Shown: one piece after another, positions 9,293 to 17,277 of the stretch
Layout of the letters: each line of letters starts with the position of its first letter
Position numbering within the stretch: the first letter of the stretch is position 1
Program-made: the position numbers and the translations under genes
Notes under the pieces: model-generated
The model's database searches: none
Seen by the model: only the letters and a program-made list of their open reading frames with translations
What the model was told of the DNA's origin: nothing
DNA from: CAZSDU01 sp964429135
GTDB lineage: Bacteria > Bacteroidota > Bacteroidia > Bacteroidales > FEN-979
DNA: 64,000 bases
NCBI GenBank assembly: GCA_964429135.1
Contig: CAYSAU010000012.1
Location: forward strand, 36,547-100,546
Direction of reading: 5' to 3'

Positions 9293-10680
9293 TATTTATA
9301 CTGGTTTTTTATGAGCAAGTTACAAAATTCTATCATTCTTCCAGTAGTTATCCCTTCAGAATTACTTACAATTTCCTCAATAGGCATACTTTTTAATATT
9401 TCAATGACATTCCGGAAATATTTGACAGCTATTTTCTGCTGGTTTTTTAATCGAGCCAGGTTGCCCATCTGGTAATGCCCCATGATATGACCGGGTTCAA
9501 GGTAAATCAATCGTTTCAACATATCTTCAGCCAGTTGAAGTTCATTCGACTCCATCAGCACATGGGCATAAAAATAAATGGCCTTTGTATTCATGGGTTC
9601 TGTGTCGATCAGGGGTTCCAGGCAAAGCCGGGCCTCCTTCAATTTCCCTAGGTTAGCAAATGATTTGGCAGTTTCCAGGGGTGAAGGTGAGGTTTTTATT
9701 TCAGCGCGTTCAAAAGGCTTTGGATGTTTGCTTTTCTGAAGAACACGGTTTTTTTTTCTATCCCTTACTGAGGGAGTTCGTGAGGCAGAGAATTTGGGAG
9801 ATGGTGAGATAGTGGGTCGGAGGGCTGGTTTTTTCTCTGAAATTTTCTGATATACGATAGCATCCTGAATATTGACCTGGGTAAACAATTCAAAATACAT
9901 ACTGGAAACTTCTACAGGGCTAGTGATCAACCAACCTTTCTCTGTGATGGTATGAAAAAATTGTTGTCCGATCTTTGCAGCTTGTTCTTTCGCGAAATAC
10001 ATCAGAACATTTCTGCAGAAAATAACATTAATGTCATGAAATGGAGTAGTATGAGATGGGAAAATATCATTGGCCAGGTTCAGATATTCAAAGCTGACCA
10101 TCTTTTGAATTTCATCTATAACCTGAAATTCCCGTCCCACGGGTATAAAATATTGCTGTATGCAATCAGAGGTTGTTTCTCGAAAGGACCATCTGGAATA
10201 TCTTCCGGAAACAGCTTTTTTAAGAAATTTCCGGTTAAGGTCGGTAGCCAGGATACGGATATCCCAATCCAGGATATCAGGCATGGAAGCTTTCATCAGC
10301 ATGGCTAGGGTGTATGGCTCTTCGCCTGTACAGCAACCCGCGCTCCAGATGCGGATTTTCCGGTCTTTGTCTTTTTTTTCTTGAATGATTTCTGGGAGAA
10401 TGATATTTTGAAATACGTTTAATGTTGCTTTCTCTCGAAAAAAGTATGTTTCCCCAATGGTCAGATGGCTTATCAAGGTATCGGTAGCTTCCGGTGAGAG
10501 GGAGTTGGTCTCAATGGACTGAAGCAAGAACTCAGGATCTTGTGGAATATTCGCCTCGGATGCAGCGGTCATCAGAATTTTCTGCATTTCCTTCCATCGC
10601 TCAGGAGGGTAGTTCAAACCAAATCTACGGTTCAGGGCGGCATTAAGATGTTGCAGAATGTCTGAAGGTAATAGTATCAT
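9292..10680 (-). CDS. cheR: CheR methyltransferase with C-terminal TPR repeats
   Basis: An S-adenosylmethionine-dependent methyltransferase that methylates receptor glutamates. In 462 residues there is an N-terminal helical CheR domain (about 1-75), then GETYFFRE (76-83) and the SAM-binding motif SAGCCTGEEPY (113-123), with NVIFCRNVLMYF later. A basic linker (about 290-335) leads to TPR-like repeats at about 340-450, including LAEDMLKRLIYLEPGHIMGHY. CheR-TPR proteins (FrzF type) are typical of alternative-function chemosensory systems; the TPR part usually limits or targets methylation. The start overlaps the preceding cheW stop by 4 bp (ATGA). Confidence 0.95.
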   Translation of the reverse strand: MILLPSDILQHLNAALNRRFGLNYPPERWKEMQKILMTAASEANIPQDPEFLLQSIETNSLSPEATDTLISHLTIGETYFFREKATLNVFQNIILPEIIQEKKDKDRKIRIWSAGCCTGEEPYTLAMLMKASMPDILDWDIRILATDLNRKFLKKAVSGRYSRWSFRETTSDCIQQYFIPVGREFQVIDEIQKMVSFEYLNLANDIFPSHTTPFHDINVIFCRNVLMYFAKEQAAKIGQQFFHTITEKGWLITSPVEVSSMYFELFTQVNIQDAIVYQKISEKKPALRPTISPSPKFSASRTPSVRDRKKNRVLQKSKHPKPFERAEIKTSPSPLETAKSFANLGKLKEARLCLEPLIDTEPMNTKAIYFYAHVLMESNELQLAEDMLKRLIYLEPGHIMGHYQMGNLARLKNQQKIAVKYFRNVIEILKSMPIEEIVSNSEGITTGRMIEFCNLLIKNQYK

Positions 10681-11144
10681 TCACTATGTTTTAGTTTTAA
10701 TAAAACCTCACTAAGTAAAAGATCATCTTCCAGAGGCAGAAATTTATCAATGTCATAAATCAGGATTAAGCCATCATCCCGTTTTAAAATTCCTTCTATT
10801 TCAATTCCTTTAAGGACGGATTCAGCTTCAGTAAAATCACTTTCATTCGCAATTTCCATTCCGAGCACAGCATCCACAGCAAGAATAATGTTTCTTCTGG
10901 ATGTTCGTGAAAGGATAAAACGGTCATCCGGACGAATGGGTAGTTCCGGGAAGGAAAGGCGCCTTCGCATATTGATTACCGGAATTATTTCACCTCCCAG
11001 ATCAAGGATCCCATGAATGATCAAAGGCGCCTTGGGAAGTGGTGTCACCGTCGCTGCACGTAGAACACGGAAAACAGAGGAGAGGGCGATGGCATATTTT
11101 TGATCGTTTAACTGGAAGATAAGAATCTGAACCTTTTTGTCCAT
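10677..11144 (-). CDS. cheW: CheW-type coupling protein (first copy)
   Basis: A 155-residue CheW domain without extension: QILIFQLNDQKYAIALSSV at the N-terminus, then LDLGGEIIPVINMRRRL and VDAVLGMEI, matching the CheW fold. It is the first of two coupling proteins in the operon. Two CheWs with one receptor suggest either a mixed array or use by another receptor encoded elsewhere. The stop overlaps the cheR start by 4 bp. Confidence 0.93.
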   Translation of the reverse strand: MDKKVQILIFQLNDQKYAIALSSVFRVLRAATVTPLPKAPLIIHGILDLGGEIIPVINMRRRLSFPELPIRPDDRFILSRTSRRNIILAVDAVLGMEIANESDFTEAESVLKGIEIEGILKRDDGLILIYDIDKFLPLEDDLLLSEVLLKLKHSE

Positions 11145-11168
11145 AGCATTTTTTCTACAGTGGTGGTT

Positions 11169-12374
11169 TTATTTGATTCCAGAAATAGCCAGACCACCTT
11201 CGGCAGTTTCCTTATATATCCTTGGAAGGTCATGACCGGTTTGCATCATGGCCATCATCACTTTATCGAAACTGACCATATGCTGGCCGTCGGATAACAG
11301 GGCATACATATTGGCGTCAAGTGCACGGGCAGCGCCAAAGGCATTGCGTTCGATACAGGGGATTTGAACCAGTCCGAAAACAGGATCACAGGTAAGCCCC
11401 AGGAAATGTTCCATCGCGATGCTTGCAGCATATTCAACCTGTCTTGGGGTGCCTCCGAACATTTGTTCTGCTGCGGCTGCTGCCATTGAGCTGGCAGTGC
11501 CGACTTCACCCTGGCAGCCTACTTCAGCGCCTGAGATGGAAGCATTGGTTTTAATCAGATTTCCGATTAAGCCTGCAGTAGCCAGACCCCTGAGGATTTT
11601 CTTATCATTGAAATCATACTGTGTCTTTAGCAGGTAAAGTACTGCCGGCACCACTCCGCATGATCCGCAGGTAGGCGCTGTTACGATTTTTCCTCCTGCT
11701 GCATTTTCTTCAGCAACTGCCAGGGCAAATGCAAAAGTAAATGCCCGGCGTGATAAAGTGCCTTTGAAACTTTTGGCTTTGGTGTAATATGAAGATGCTT
11801 TTCGCGGGAGGTTTAGCCGGCCTGGCAGGACGCCTTCATTTTCAATTCCGCGTTCGACTGCTTGCTGCATGACGTTCCATACTTCCGACAGGTAATCCCA
11901 GAGGTCAGCTTCTTCATGCATTTCCACGAATTCCCATAAAGTTCTTCCATGTTCCTCGCACCAGCGAAGAATCTCCTCCATTTTAGTCAGGGAATAAATT
12001 TTTTTTGAAGGATCTCTCTGCCCGGTATCGCTAATGTCGCCTCCCCCGATGCTGTATGTAATCCACTCTGCCCTGACTTTTCCGTTATGGTCGAGGGCTT
12101 CAAATTTCATTCCATTGGGGTGAAGAGGCAGGAAAACGTCTGATTGCCAAACTATTTCTGAGGGAAATGGGGATAGCTCCTCCTCTAGGATTTTATCGGT
12201 CATGTGACCTTTTCCCGTGGCTGCAAGACTACCGTATAACACAACCCTGAATTTTTTACTCTCAGGGTTTTTCTTTTTGAAAACTTCAGCTGCTTTTCTC
12301 GGACCCATGGTATGACTGCTGGAGGGTCCGAATCCTATTTTATATATTTCTTTTATCGTTTGCATCTGCTTCAT
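11169..12374 (-). CDS. sdaA: L-serine ammonia-lyase (iron-sulfur type)
   Basis: A cytoplasmic enzyme converting L-serine to pyruvate and ammonia with an oxygen-sensitive [4Fe-4S] cluster. The 401-residue single chain contains the N-terminal beta domain (YKIGFGPSSSHTMGPRKA) and the alpha domain with cluster cysteines in APTCGSCGVVP and in LTCDPVFGLVQIPC, the normal layout for single-chain enzymes of this phylum. The start overlaps the upstream kinase stop by 4 bp (ATGA), and cheW follows 24 bp later, so it seems to be translated within the chemosensory operon. Such a position is unusual. It may be a co-transcription accident or may link serine catabolism to sensing. Confidence 0.95.
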   Translation of the reverse strand: MKQMQTIKEIYKIGFGPSSSHTMGPRKAAEVFKKKNPESKKFRVVLYGSLAATGKGHMTDKILEEELSPFPSEIVWQSDVFLPLHPNGMKFEALDHNGKVRAEWITYSIGGGDISDTGQRDPSKKIYSLTKMEEILRWCEEHGRTLWEFVEMHEEADLWDYLSEVWNVMQQAVERGIENEGVLPGRLNLPRKASSYYTKAKSFKGTLSRRAFTFAFALAVAEENAAGGKIVTAPTCGSCGVVPAVLYLLKTQYDFNDKKILRGLATAGLIGNLIKTNASISGAEVGCQGEVGTASSMAAAAAEQMFGGTPRQVEYAASIAMEHFLGLTCDPVFGLVQIPCIERNAFGAARALDANMYALLSDGQHMVSFDKVMMAMMQTGHDLPRIYKETAEGGLAISGIK

Positions 12375-13636
12375 TCCATCGTAGGAAGGGTGAAGAAAAA
12401 AGTAGCGCCTTTGCCGACTTCAGCTTCAGCCCAGATCTTCCCTCCGTGACGATCAATGATACGACGGCTGGTGGCCAGCCCGACACCGGTCCCCGGAAAT
12501 TCATCCTGGGAATGAAGCCGGACAAAGGCAGTGAATAAATTTCCTGCCAGGTATGGATTGAATCCTGCACCGTTATCTTTGACATAGATCATGGTCTGAT
12601 TGTCCTTTTTCATCTTCCCTACATGGATTTCAGGATGGGGAGTTTTTGAGGTGTATTTCCATGCATTTCCCAGGAGGTTTTTCATCACGACCATCAGCAG
12701 ACTGGAATCACCCCTTACCATGAGGCTATCTTCAATGTTCACCATGACATGGCGACCCGGGTCATCCTGGCGGATCCATTCCATTACCTGCTTTGCGATT
12801 TCCGAAAGATCTACTTCTTTTTCCAGGAAATCAATGTTGCCTGAGCGGGAGAACTGAAGCAGGTCATTGATCATGTCGGTCATGGAATGAATCGTGGTGA
12901 GAATGGTTTTCAGGTATGAATTGTCTTCTTCAGAAAATGTTGCTTCATGCTTTTGTTTAAGCAATTGTGTGCTCACACTGATGTGGTTAAGCGGTGTCCT
13001 GAGATCGTGGGAAATGGTATAGGAAAAAGCTTCAAGATCGCGGTTGGCAGTCGTGAGGTGTTCATTGGATTGTTGAAGTTGATGTTGGGCTTCAATCAAC
13101 GCCTTGTTTTGCTCAATGGAAGTTTCGTAAACAGATAAAAGCAGGTCAAGGATTTGTTTCCGCTCAGAATTAATAGCATATTTACTTCCTTTGAACATGA
13201 TTTCAAGCACCATATCCGTGTTACCTGCACTGCGTAATTCACGGTTGGCCAGCAGGTAATTAATTCGGGATAGGAGATACTTTGCTTCGAAAGGTTTGGT
13301 GATAAAATTATCGGCGCCGGCTTGCAATCCTCTGATGATATCCAATGGATCCTGAAGAGAAGTCAACAGGATAACGGGGATCTCATAGAGTTCCGGTGTC
13401 GATTTTAATTGCTCGCAGAATTCGTATCCGTCCATCCCCGGCATCATCACATCGCTGATGATAAGCATGGGACAACTTTCCAATGCAGCAGTAAATGCTT
13501 CATTCCCGGAACCAAAGACCTTGACTTTATAACCATGTTCCTTAATGAGGGATTTCACCATGGTCGCTTCGATGTTGGAATCTTCCACGACCATGATGTA
13601 TCCTTCCAATTCCCTGTTGCGGAAAAGATGACTCAT
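12371..13636 (-). CDS. Receiver-first histidine kinase (paralogue)
   Basis: A 421-residue REC-linker-HisKA-HATPase protein. The receiver has E18/D19, D62 in IISDVMMPGMDG and K114; the linker repeats IMFKG and QILDLLLSVYE; HisKA has H210 in SHDLRTP; HATPase_c has NLLGNAWKY and GTGVGLATS. It has no transmembrane part or sensor domain. Architecture and key positions are identical to the protein at 2701-3957, so the two arose by duplication and now bracket the chemosensory genes. The gene begins one base after the GAPDH stop. Its likely input is phosphotransfer to D62; the partner of H210 is not seen here. Confidence 0.9.
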   Translation of the reverse strand: MSHLFRNRELEGYIMVVEDSNIEATMVKSLIKEHGYKVKVFGSGNEAFTAALESCPMLIISDVMMPGMDGYEFCEQLKSTPELYEIPVILLTSLQDPLDIIRGLQAGADNFITKPFEAKYLLSRINYLLANRELRSAGNTDMVLEIMFKGSKYAINSERKQILDLLLSVYETSIEQNKALIEAQHQLQQSNEHLTTANRDLEAFSYTISHDLRTPLNHISVSTQLLKQKHEATFSEEDNSYLKTILTTIHSMTDMINDLLQFSRSGNIDFLEKEVDLSEIAKQVMEWIRQDDPGRHVMVNIEDSLMVRGDSSLLMVVMKNLLGNAWKYTSKTPHPEIHVGKMKKDNQTMIYVKDNGAGFNPYLAGNLFTAFVRLHSQDEFPGTGVGLATSRRIIDRHGGKIWAEAEVGKGATFFFTLPTME

Positions 13637-13637
13637 A

Positions 13638-14642
13638 TCAACTCATTTTTGTAACCAAATCGGCCAGACGGCAGGAATATCCATATTCGTTGTCGTACCA
13701 GGAGATGACCTTAACCAAGTTTCCGCCCAGCACTTTTGTCATTCCTGAATCGTAGATAGAGGAATGTGTATTCCCGATAATGTCGCAGCTTACCAGGGGC
13801 TCATCGAGGTATTCAAGAACGCCTTTCATGGGTCCTTCGGCAGCGACTTTCATGGCCGCATGGATTTCTTCTTTGGTGACTTCCCTGTTTAGTTCACAGG
13901 TAAGGTCAACCAGAGATCCATCTGGGGTGGGCACACGTACGGCAAAACCATCCAGTTTTCCTTCCAAGGCGGGGATAACGAGGCCGATTGCCTTGGCAGC
14001 TCCCGTTTTGGTCGGAATGATGGAAACAGCAGCAGCCCGTGCACGACGCAGATCCTTATGAGGGGCATCAAGAATGATCTGGTCGTTGGTATAGGAATGG
14101 ATGGTGTTCATTAATCCTTTTTTGATCCCGAAACTATCATTCAGTACCTTGGCGATGGGTGCCAGGCAGTTGGTGGTACAGGAGGCATTTGAAATCAGCT
14201 TCATGTCAGGTGTGAGCTTGCTTTCATTAACGCCCAGTACAATGGTGGCATCCACATCCTCTTTAGTGTCGGCAGGGACAGAAAGCAAAACTTTTTTTGC
14301 TCCTGCAGAAAGGTGTTTACTCATTTTTTCACGGGTACGGAAGATACCGGTACATTCCAATACAATATCTACGCCAAGTGTCCCCCATGGTAGGTTGGCA
14401 GGATCTTTTTCTGCCATGACTTTTATTTTTTTTCCGTTCACCATCATGAAGTCACCTTCAACGGTAACATCACCGGGAAATTTCCCATGAACAGAATCAT
14501 ATTTTAACAGATGTGCAAGCGTTTTTGCATCCGTGAGGTCATTCAGCGCTACAACCTCAACATCACTTTTCTTGAGCAGTGCCCGGAAGGTAAGGCGTCC
14601 GATCCGGCCGAACCCATTAATTCCAACTTTAATGTTTCCCAT
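13638..14642 (-). CDS. gap: Glyceraldehyde-3-phosphate dehydrogenase
   Basis: A glycolytic NAD-dependent enzyme (G3P to 1,3-bisphosphoglycerate). The 334-residue protein has the usual length, the Rossmann motif GINGFGRIGRL, catalytic C155 in SNASCTTNCLAP, and an Asp after beta-2 (VALNDL) consistent with NAD use. It is the first gene of the ten-gene minus-strand run: one base separates its stop from the next start. A TAnnTTTG promoter lies about 40 bp upstream. Some read-through from this strong housekeeping promoter into the signalling genes is therefore likely. Confidence 0.97.
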   Translation of the reverse strand: MGNIKVGINGFGRIGRLTFRALLKKSDVEVVALNDLTDAKTLAHLLKYDSVHGKFPGDVTVEGDFMMVNGKKIKVMAEKDPANLPWGTLGVDIVLECTGIFRTREKMSKHLSAGAKKVLLSVPADTKEDVDATIVLGVNESKLTPDMKLISNASCTTNCLAPIAKVLNDSFGIKKGLMNTIHSYTNDQIILDAPHKDLRRARAAAVSIIPTKTGAAKAIGLVIPALEGKLDGFAVRVPTPDGSLVDLTCELNREVTKEEIHAAMKVAAEGPMKGVLEYLDEPLVSCDIIGNTHSSIYDSGMTKVLGGNLVKVISWYDNEYGYSCRLADLVTKMS

Positions 14643-14682
14643 AACTTAAATATTTATCATTGATGAATTAATTATTAACCTT

Positions 14683-14690
14683 CAAAAATA
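14683..14690 (-). promoter_or_regulatory. -7 promoter element for gap (and possibly the whole operon)
   Basis: On the minus strand this reads TATTTTTG, matching TAnnTTTG, 40 bp upstream of the gap ATG. No other clear promoter is seen in the short gaps down to position 2701. Confidence 0.55.
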
Positions 14691-14777
14691 AGGATAAAAA
14701 TCACGCGGGCAGAATCATTGGAAAAATATTTGAGATTCAAAAAAAAAGAGTAGATTTAGGCCACAAATCTGGTGTTT

Positions 14778-15581
14778 ATGCAAAAAATATACGTGATTTC
14801 TGATGGTACCGGGCGTACTGCAGAACAGGCACTGATGGCAGCCATGACCCAGTTTCCCCGGGTCAGTGTGGACATCATTATGAAACAGGAAGTAAGGACG
14901 GAGGAACAAATACAGGCAATCATTCAGGAAGTGAGCGAGAACAAAGGGTTTATTGTTCATACCCTCGTCTCCGAATCCCTGAGGGAAAGCATTTTGAGGA
15001 TCAGTCGTATCCATAATGTTGACGCCATTGATCTGATGGGACCACTCTTATCCCGACTTACCCACCATCTGGCCAACTCACCCACGGAAGAACCCGGTCT
15101 TTTTTTTCGATTGAATAAAGAATATTTTAAACGTATTGATTCCATGCAATTTGCTTTTACCCATGATGACGGACAAAGGATTTTTGATTATGAAAGGGCT
15201 GAAATTGTGCTGGTTGGCGTTTCCAGGACGTTTAAAACACCCCTCAGTATTTATCTGGCTTTCAAAGGTTGGTTTGTGGCCAATTACCCGATTGTTGATG
15301 GCGTAGAAATTCCTGAAGAACTGGAAAAACTTCCTTATGGTCATGTGTTCGGCTTGATGACCCAACCCCATGATCTTTCCTCACTGCGAACTGTCAGACA
15401 GCAATACCTTGGTGGAAATGCAGGGGAATATTCCTCCCTCAAACAGGTGAGACGTGAGCTGAATTATGCACAGCATATTTTCAATCAACATGATTGGCCC
15501 GTAGTTCAGGTTACCAATAAACCCATTGAGGAAATTGCTTCAGAAATTCTTGCAATCAAGCGGAGAATGATCCAGGGTTAA
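14778..15581 (+). CDS. PEP synthase / PPDK regulatory kinase-phosphorylase (DUF299)
   Basis: A bifunctional enzyme that inactivates (ADP-dependent Thr phosphorylation) and reactivates (phosphate-dependent) PEP synthase or pyruvate phosphate dikinase. The 267-residue product starts MQKIYVISDGTGRTAE, the family's conserved N-terminus, so ATG 14778 is preferred over the GTG two codons upstream. The P-loop-like GVSRTFKTPLSIYLA sits in the middle; the usual Ser after GVSRT is Phe here. The target enzyme is not in the window. It is divergent from gap, giving a pairing of two glycolysis/gluconeogenesis switches. Confidence 0.9.
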   Translation: MQKIYVISDGTGRTAEQALMAAMTQFPRVSVDIIMKQEVRTEEQIQAIIQEVSENKGFIVHTLVSESLRESILRISRIHNVDAIDLMGPLLSRLTHHLANSPTEEPGLFFRLNKEYFKRIDSMQFAFTHDDGQRIFDYERAEIVLVGVSRTFKTPLSIYLAFKGWFVANYPIVDGVEIPEELEKLPYGHVFGLMTQPHDLSSLRTVRQQYLGGNAGEYSSLKQVRRELNYAQHIFNQHDWPVVQVTNKPIEEIASEILAIKRRMIQG

Positions 15582-15592
15582 AAAAAATGATA

Positions 15593-15600
15593 TATCTTTG
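15593..15600 (+). promoter_or_regulatory. -7 promoter element for pyrG
   Basis: TATCTTTG matches TAnnTTTG and lies 28 bp before the pyrG ATG at 15629, just after the stop of the regulatory protein gene. Confidence 0.6.
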
Positions 15601-15628
15601 TTCGCTTTGACAAATCAAGCTGAATCCC

Positions 15629-17242
15629 ATGTCAAAGACAAAATACATTTTCGTAACAGGTGGTGTCACTTCTTCTCTCGGAAAAGGTATCATCTCTTCA
15701 TCTATCGCCAAACTCCTGGTAGCCCGTGGTTTTACTGTTACCATCCAGAAACTGGATCCCTATATTAACATTGATCCAGGTACCCTGAATCCCTATGAAC
15801 ATGGTGAATGTTTTGTGACCGAAGATGGTGCCGAGACCGATCTTGACCTGGGTCATTATGAAAGGTTTTCCAACGTCCCCACCTCTCAGGCCAATAATGT
15901 CACTACCGGAGTGGTTTATCAGTCGGTGATTACCAAAGAGCGTCAAGGAGAATTTCTGGGTGAAACAGTTCAGGTTATTCCACATATCACAGATGAAATC
16001 AAAAGCCGAATTAAACTTCTTGCGCAAAAGGGCGACTATGATTTTGTGATTACGGAGATCGGGGGAACGGTAGGGGATATCGAATCCCTTCCGTTTATTG
16101 AAGCGGTTCGCCAGATGCGTTGGGAACTGGGCAGAAACTGTGTGGTTGTTCATCTTACCCTCGTTCCTTACCTGGCTGCCGCCGGGGAACTGAAAACAAA
16201 ACCCACCCAGCATTCTGTAAAGACCTTACTTGAATCAGGAGTACAACCGGATATCATCGTATGTCGTACTGAAAAACACCTTAACGAAAGCCTTCGCAAT
16301 AAAATAGGATTGTTTTGCAATGTTTCCCCTTCTTCCGTGATTGAATGTATCGATGTGGAAACGATTTATGATGTTCCAGTATTGATGCGGGCAGAAAACC
16401 TGGATCTTGAGATCCTGAAAAAAACGCAGATGCCTTACGATGGAGAACCCGACCTCAGGGACTGGGAGAAATTTCTTTATACCCTGAAACATCCTGCCGG
16501 TGAAGTTAACATTGGCCTGGTTGGCAAATATGTTGAACTTAAGGATGCTTACAAATCAATCAACGAGTCGTTTGTTCATGCCGGAGCCGCCAACGAATGC
16601 AAGGTGAGGGTGAAAACTTTTCAATCTGAATATCTTAACGACCATAATGTTAAAGAGAAACTGGGAAAACTGGATGGGATACTGGTTGCACCCGGATTCG
16701 GGGAAAGAGGAATAGAAGGTAAGATCAGCGCCATACGTTATGCCCGCGAAAATCAAATTCCATTCTTCGGAATTTGTCTTGGAATGCAATGCGCAGTCAT
16801 CGAATTTGGAAGACATGTGCTGGGGTACAAGACGGCTCATTCTACAGAATTTAATAAATCAACTCCATACCCTGTCATTGATATGATGGAAATGCAGAAA
16901 AAAATTTCCGGACTGGGTGGTACGATGAGACTGGGCGGTTATCCCTGCAGCCTTGACAGGAATACGATGGCTTATGCGATCTATCAGCAGGATAACATCA
17001 TCGAACGTCACCGTCACCGCTATGAATTCAATAACGAATACCTGGACGCTTATCAGCAGAATGGTTTTGTTGCTGCTGGCAGGAATGAAAAAGACGACCT
17101 GGTCGAGATCATGGAATTAAAGGATCATCCATGGTTCATCGGTGTTCAGTTTCATCCCGAATACCAGAGTACCGTTGCCCGACCCCATCCGCTGTTTGTA
17201 AGTTTTGTGAAAGCAGCAAAGAAACGAGCCGCCGGATCATAA
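15629..17242 (+). CDS. pyrG: CTP synthase
   Basis: Converts UTP to CTP with glutamine and ATP. The 537-residue protein has the synthetase domain (about 1-270) with GGVTSSLGKGI at the N-terminus, and a class I glutamine amidotransferase domain (about 300-535) with the nucleophile C383 in GICLGMQCAV and the His/Glu pair in GVQFHPEY. All expected motifs are present. yidC follows 35 bp downstream on the same strand. Confidence 0.97.
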   Translation: MSKTKYIFVTGGVTSSLGKGIISSSIAKLLVARGFTVTIQKLDPYINIDPGTLNPYEHGECFVTEDGAETDLDLGHYERFSNVPTSQANNVTTGVVYQSVITKERQGEFLGETVQVIPHITDEIKSRIKLLAQKGDYDFVITEIGGTVGDIESLPFIEAVRQMRWELGRNCVVVHLTLVPYLAAAGELKTKPTQHSVKTLLESGVQPDIIVCRTEKHLNESLRNKIGLFCNVSPSSVIECIDVETIYDVPVLMRAENLDLEILKKTQMPYDGEPDLRDWEKFLYTLKHPAGEVNIGLVGKYVELKDAYKSINESFVHAGAANECKVRVKTFQSEYLNDHNVKEKLGKLDGILVAPGFGERGIEGKISAIRYARENQIPFFGICLGMQCAVIEFGRHVLGYKTAHSTEFNKSTPYPVIDMMEMQKKISGLGGTMRLGGYPCSLDRNTMAYAIYQQDNIIERHRHRYEFNNEYLDAYQQNGFVAAGRNEKDDLVEIMELKDHPWFIGVQFHPEYQSTVARPHPLFVSFVKAAKKRAAGS

Positions 17243-17277
17243 GTTTTTTGTATTTTCGCAGGCCAATTAACCTTTTC

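Noticed and set aside
15698..16213. 171-codon minus-strand frame inside pyrG
   Set aside because: Fully antisense to the conserved pyrG synthetase domain; no recognisable protein features.
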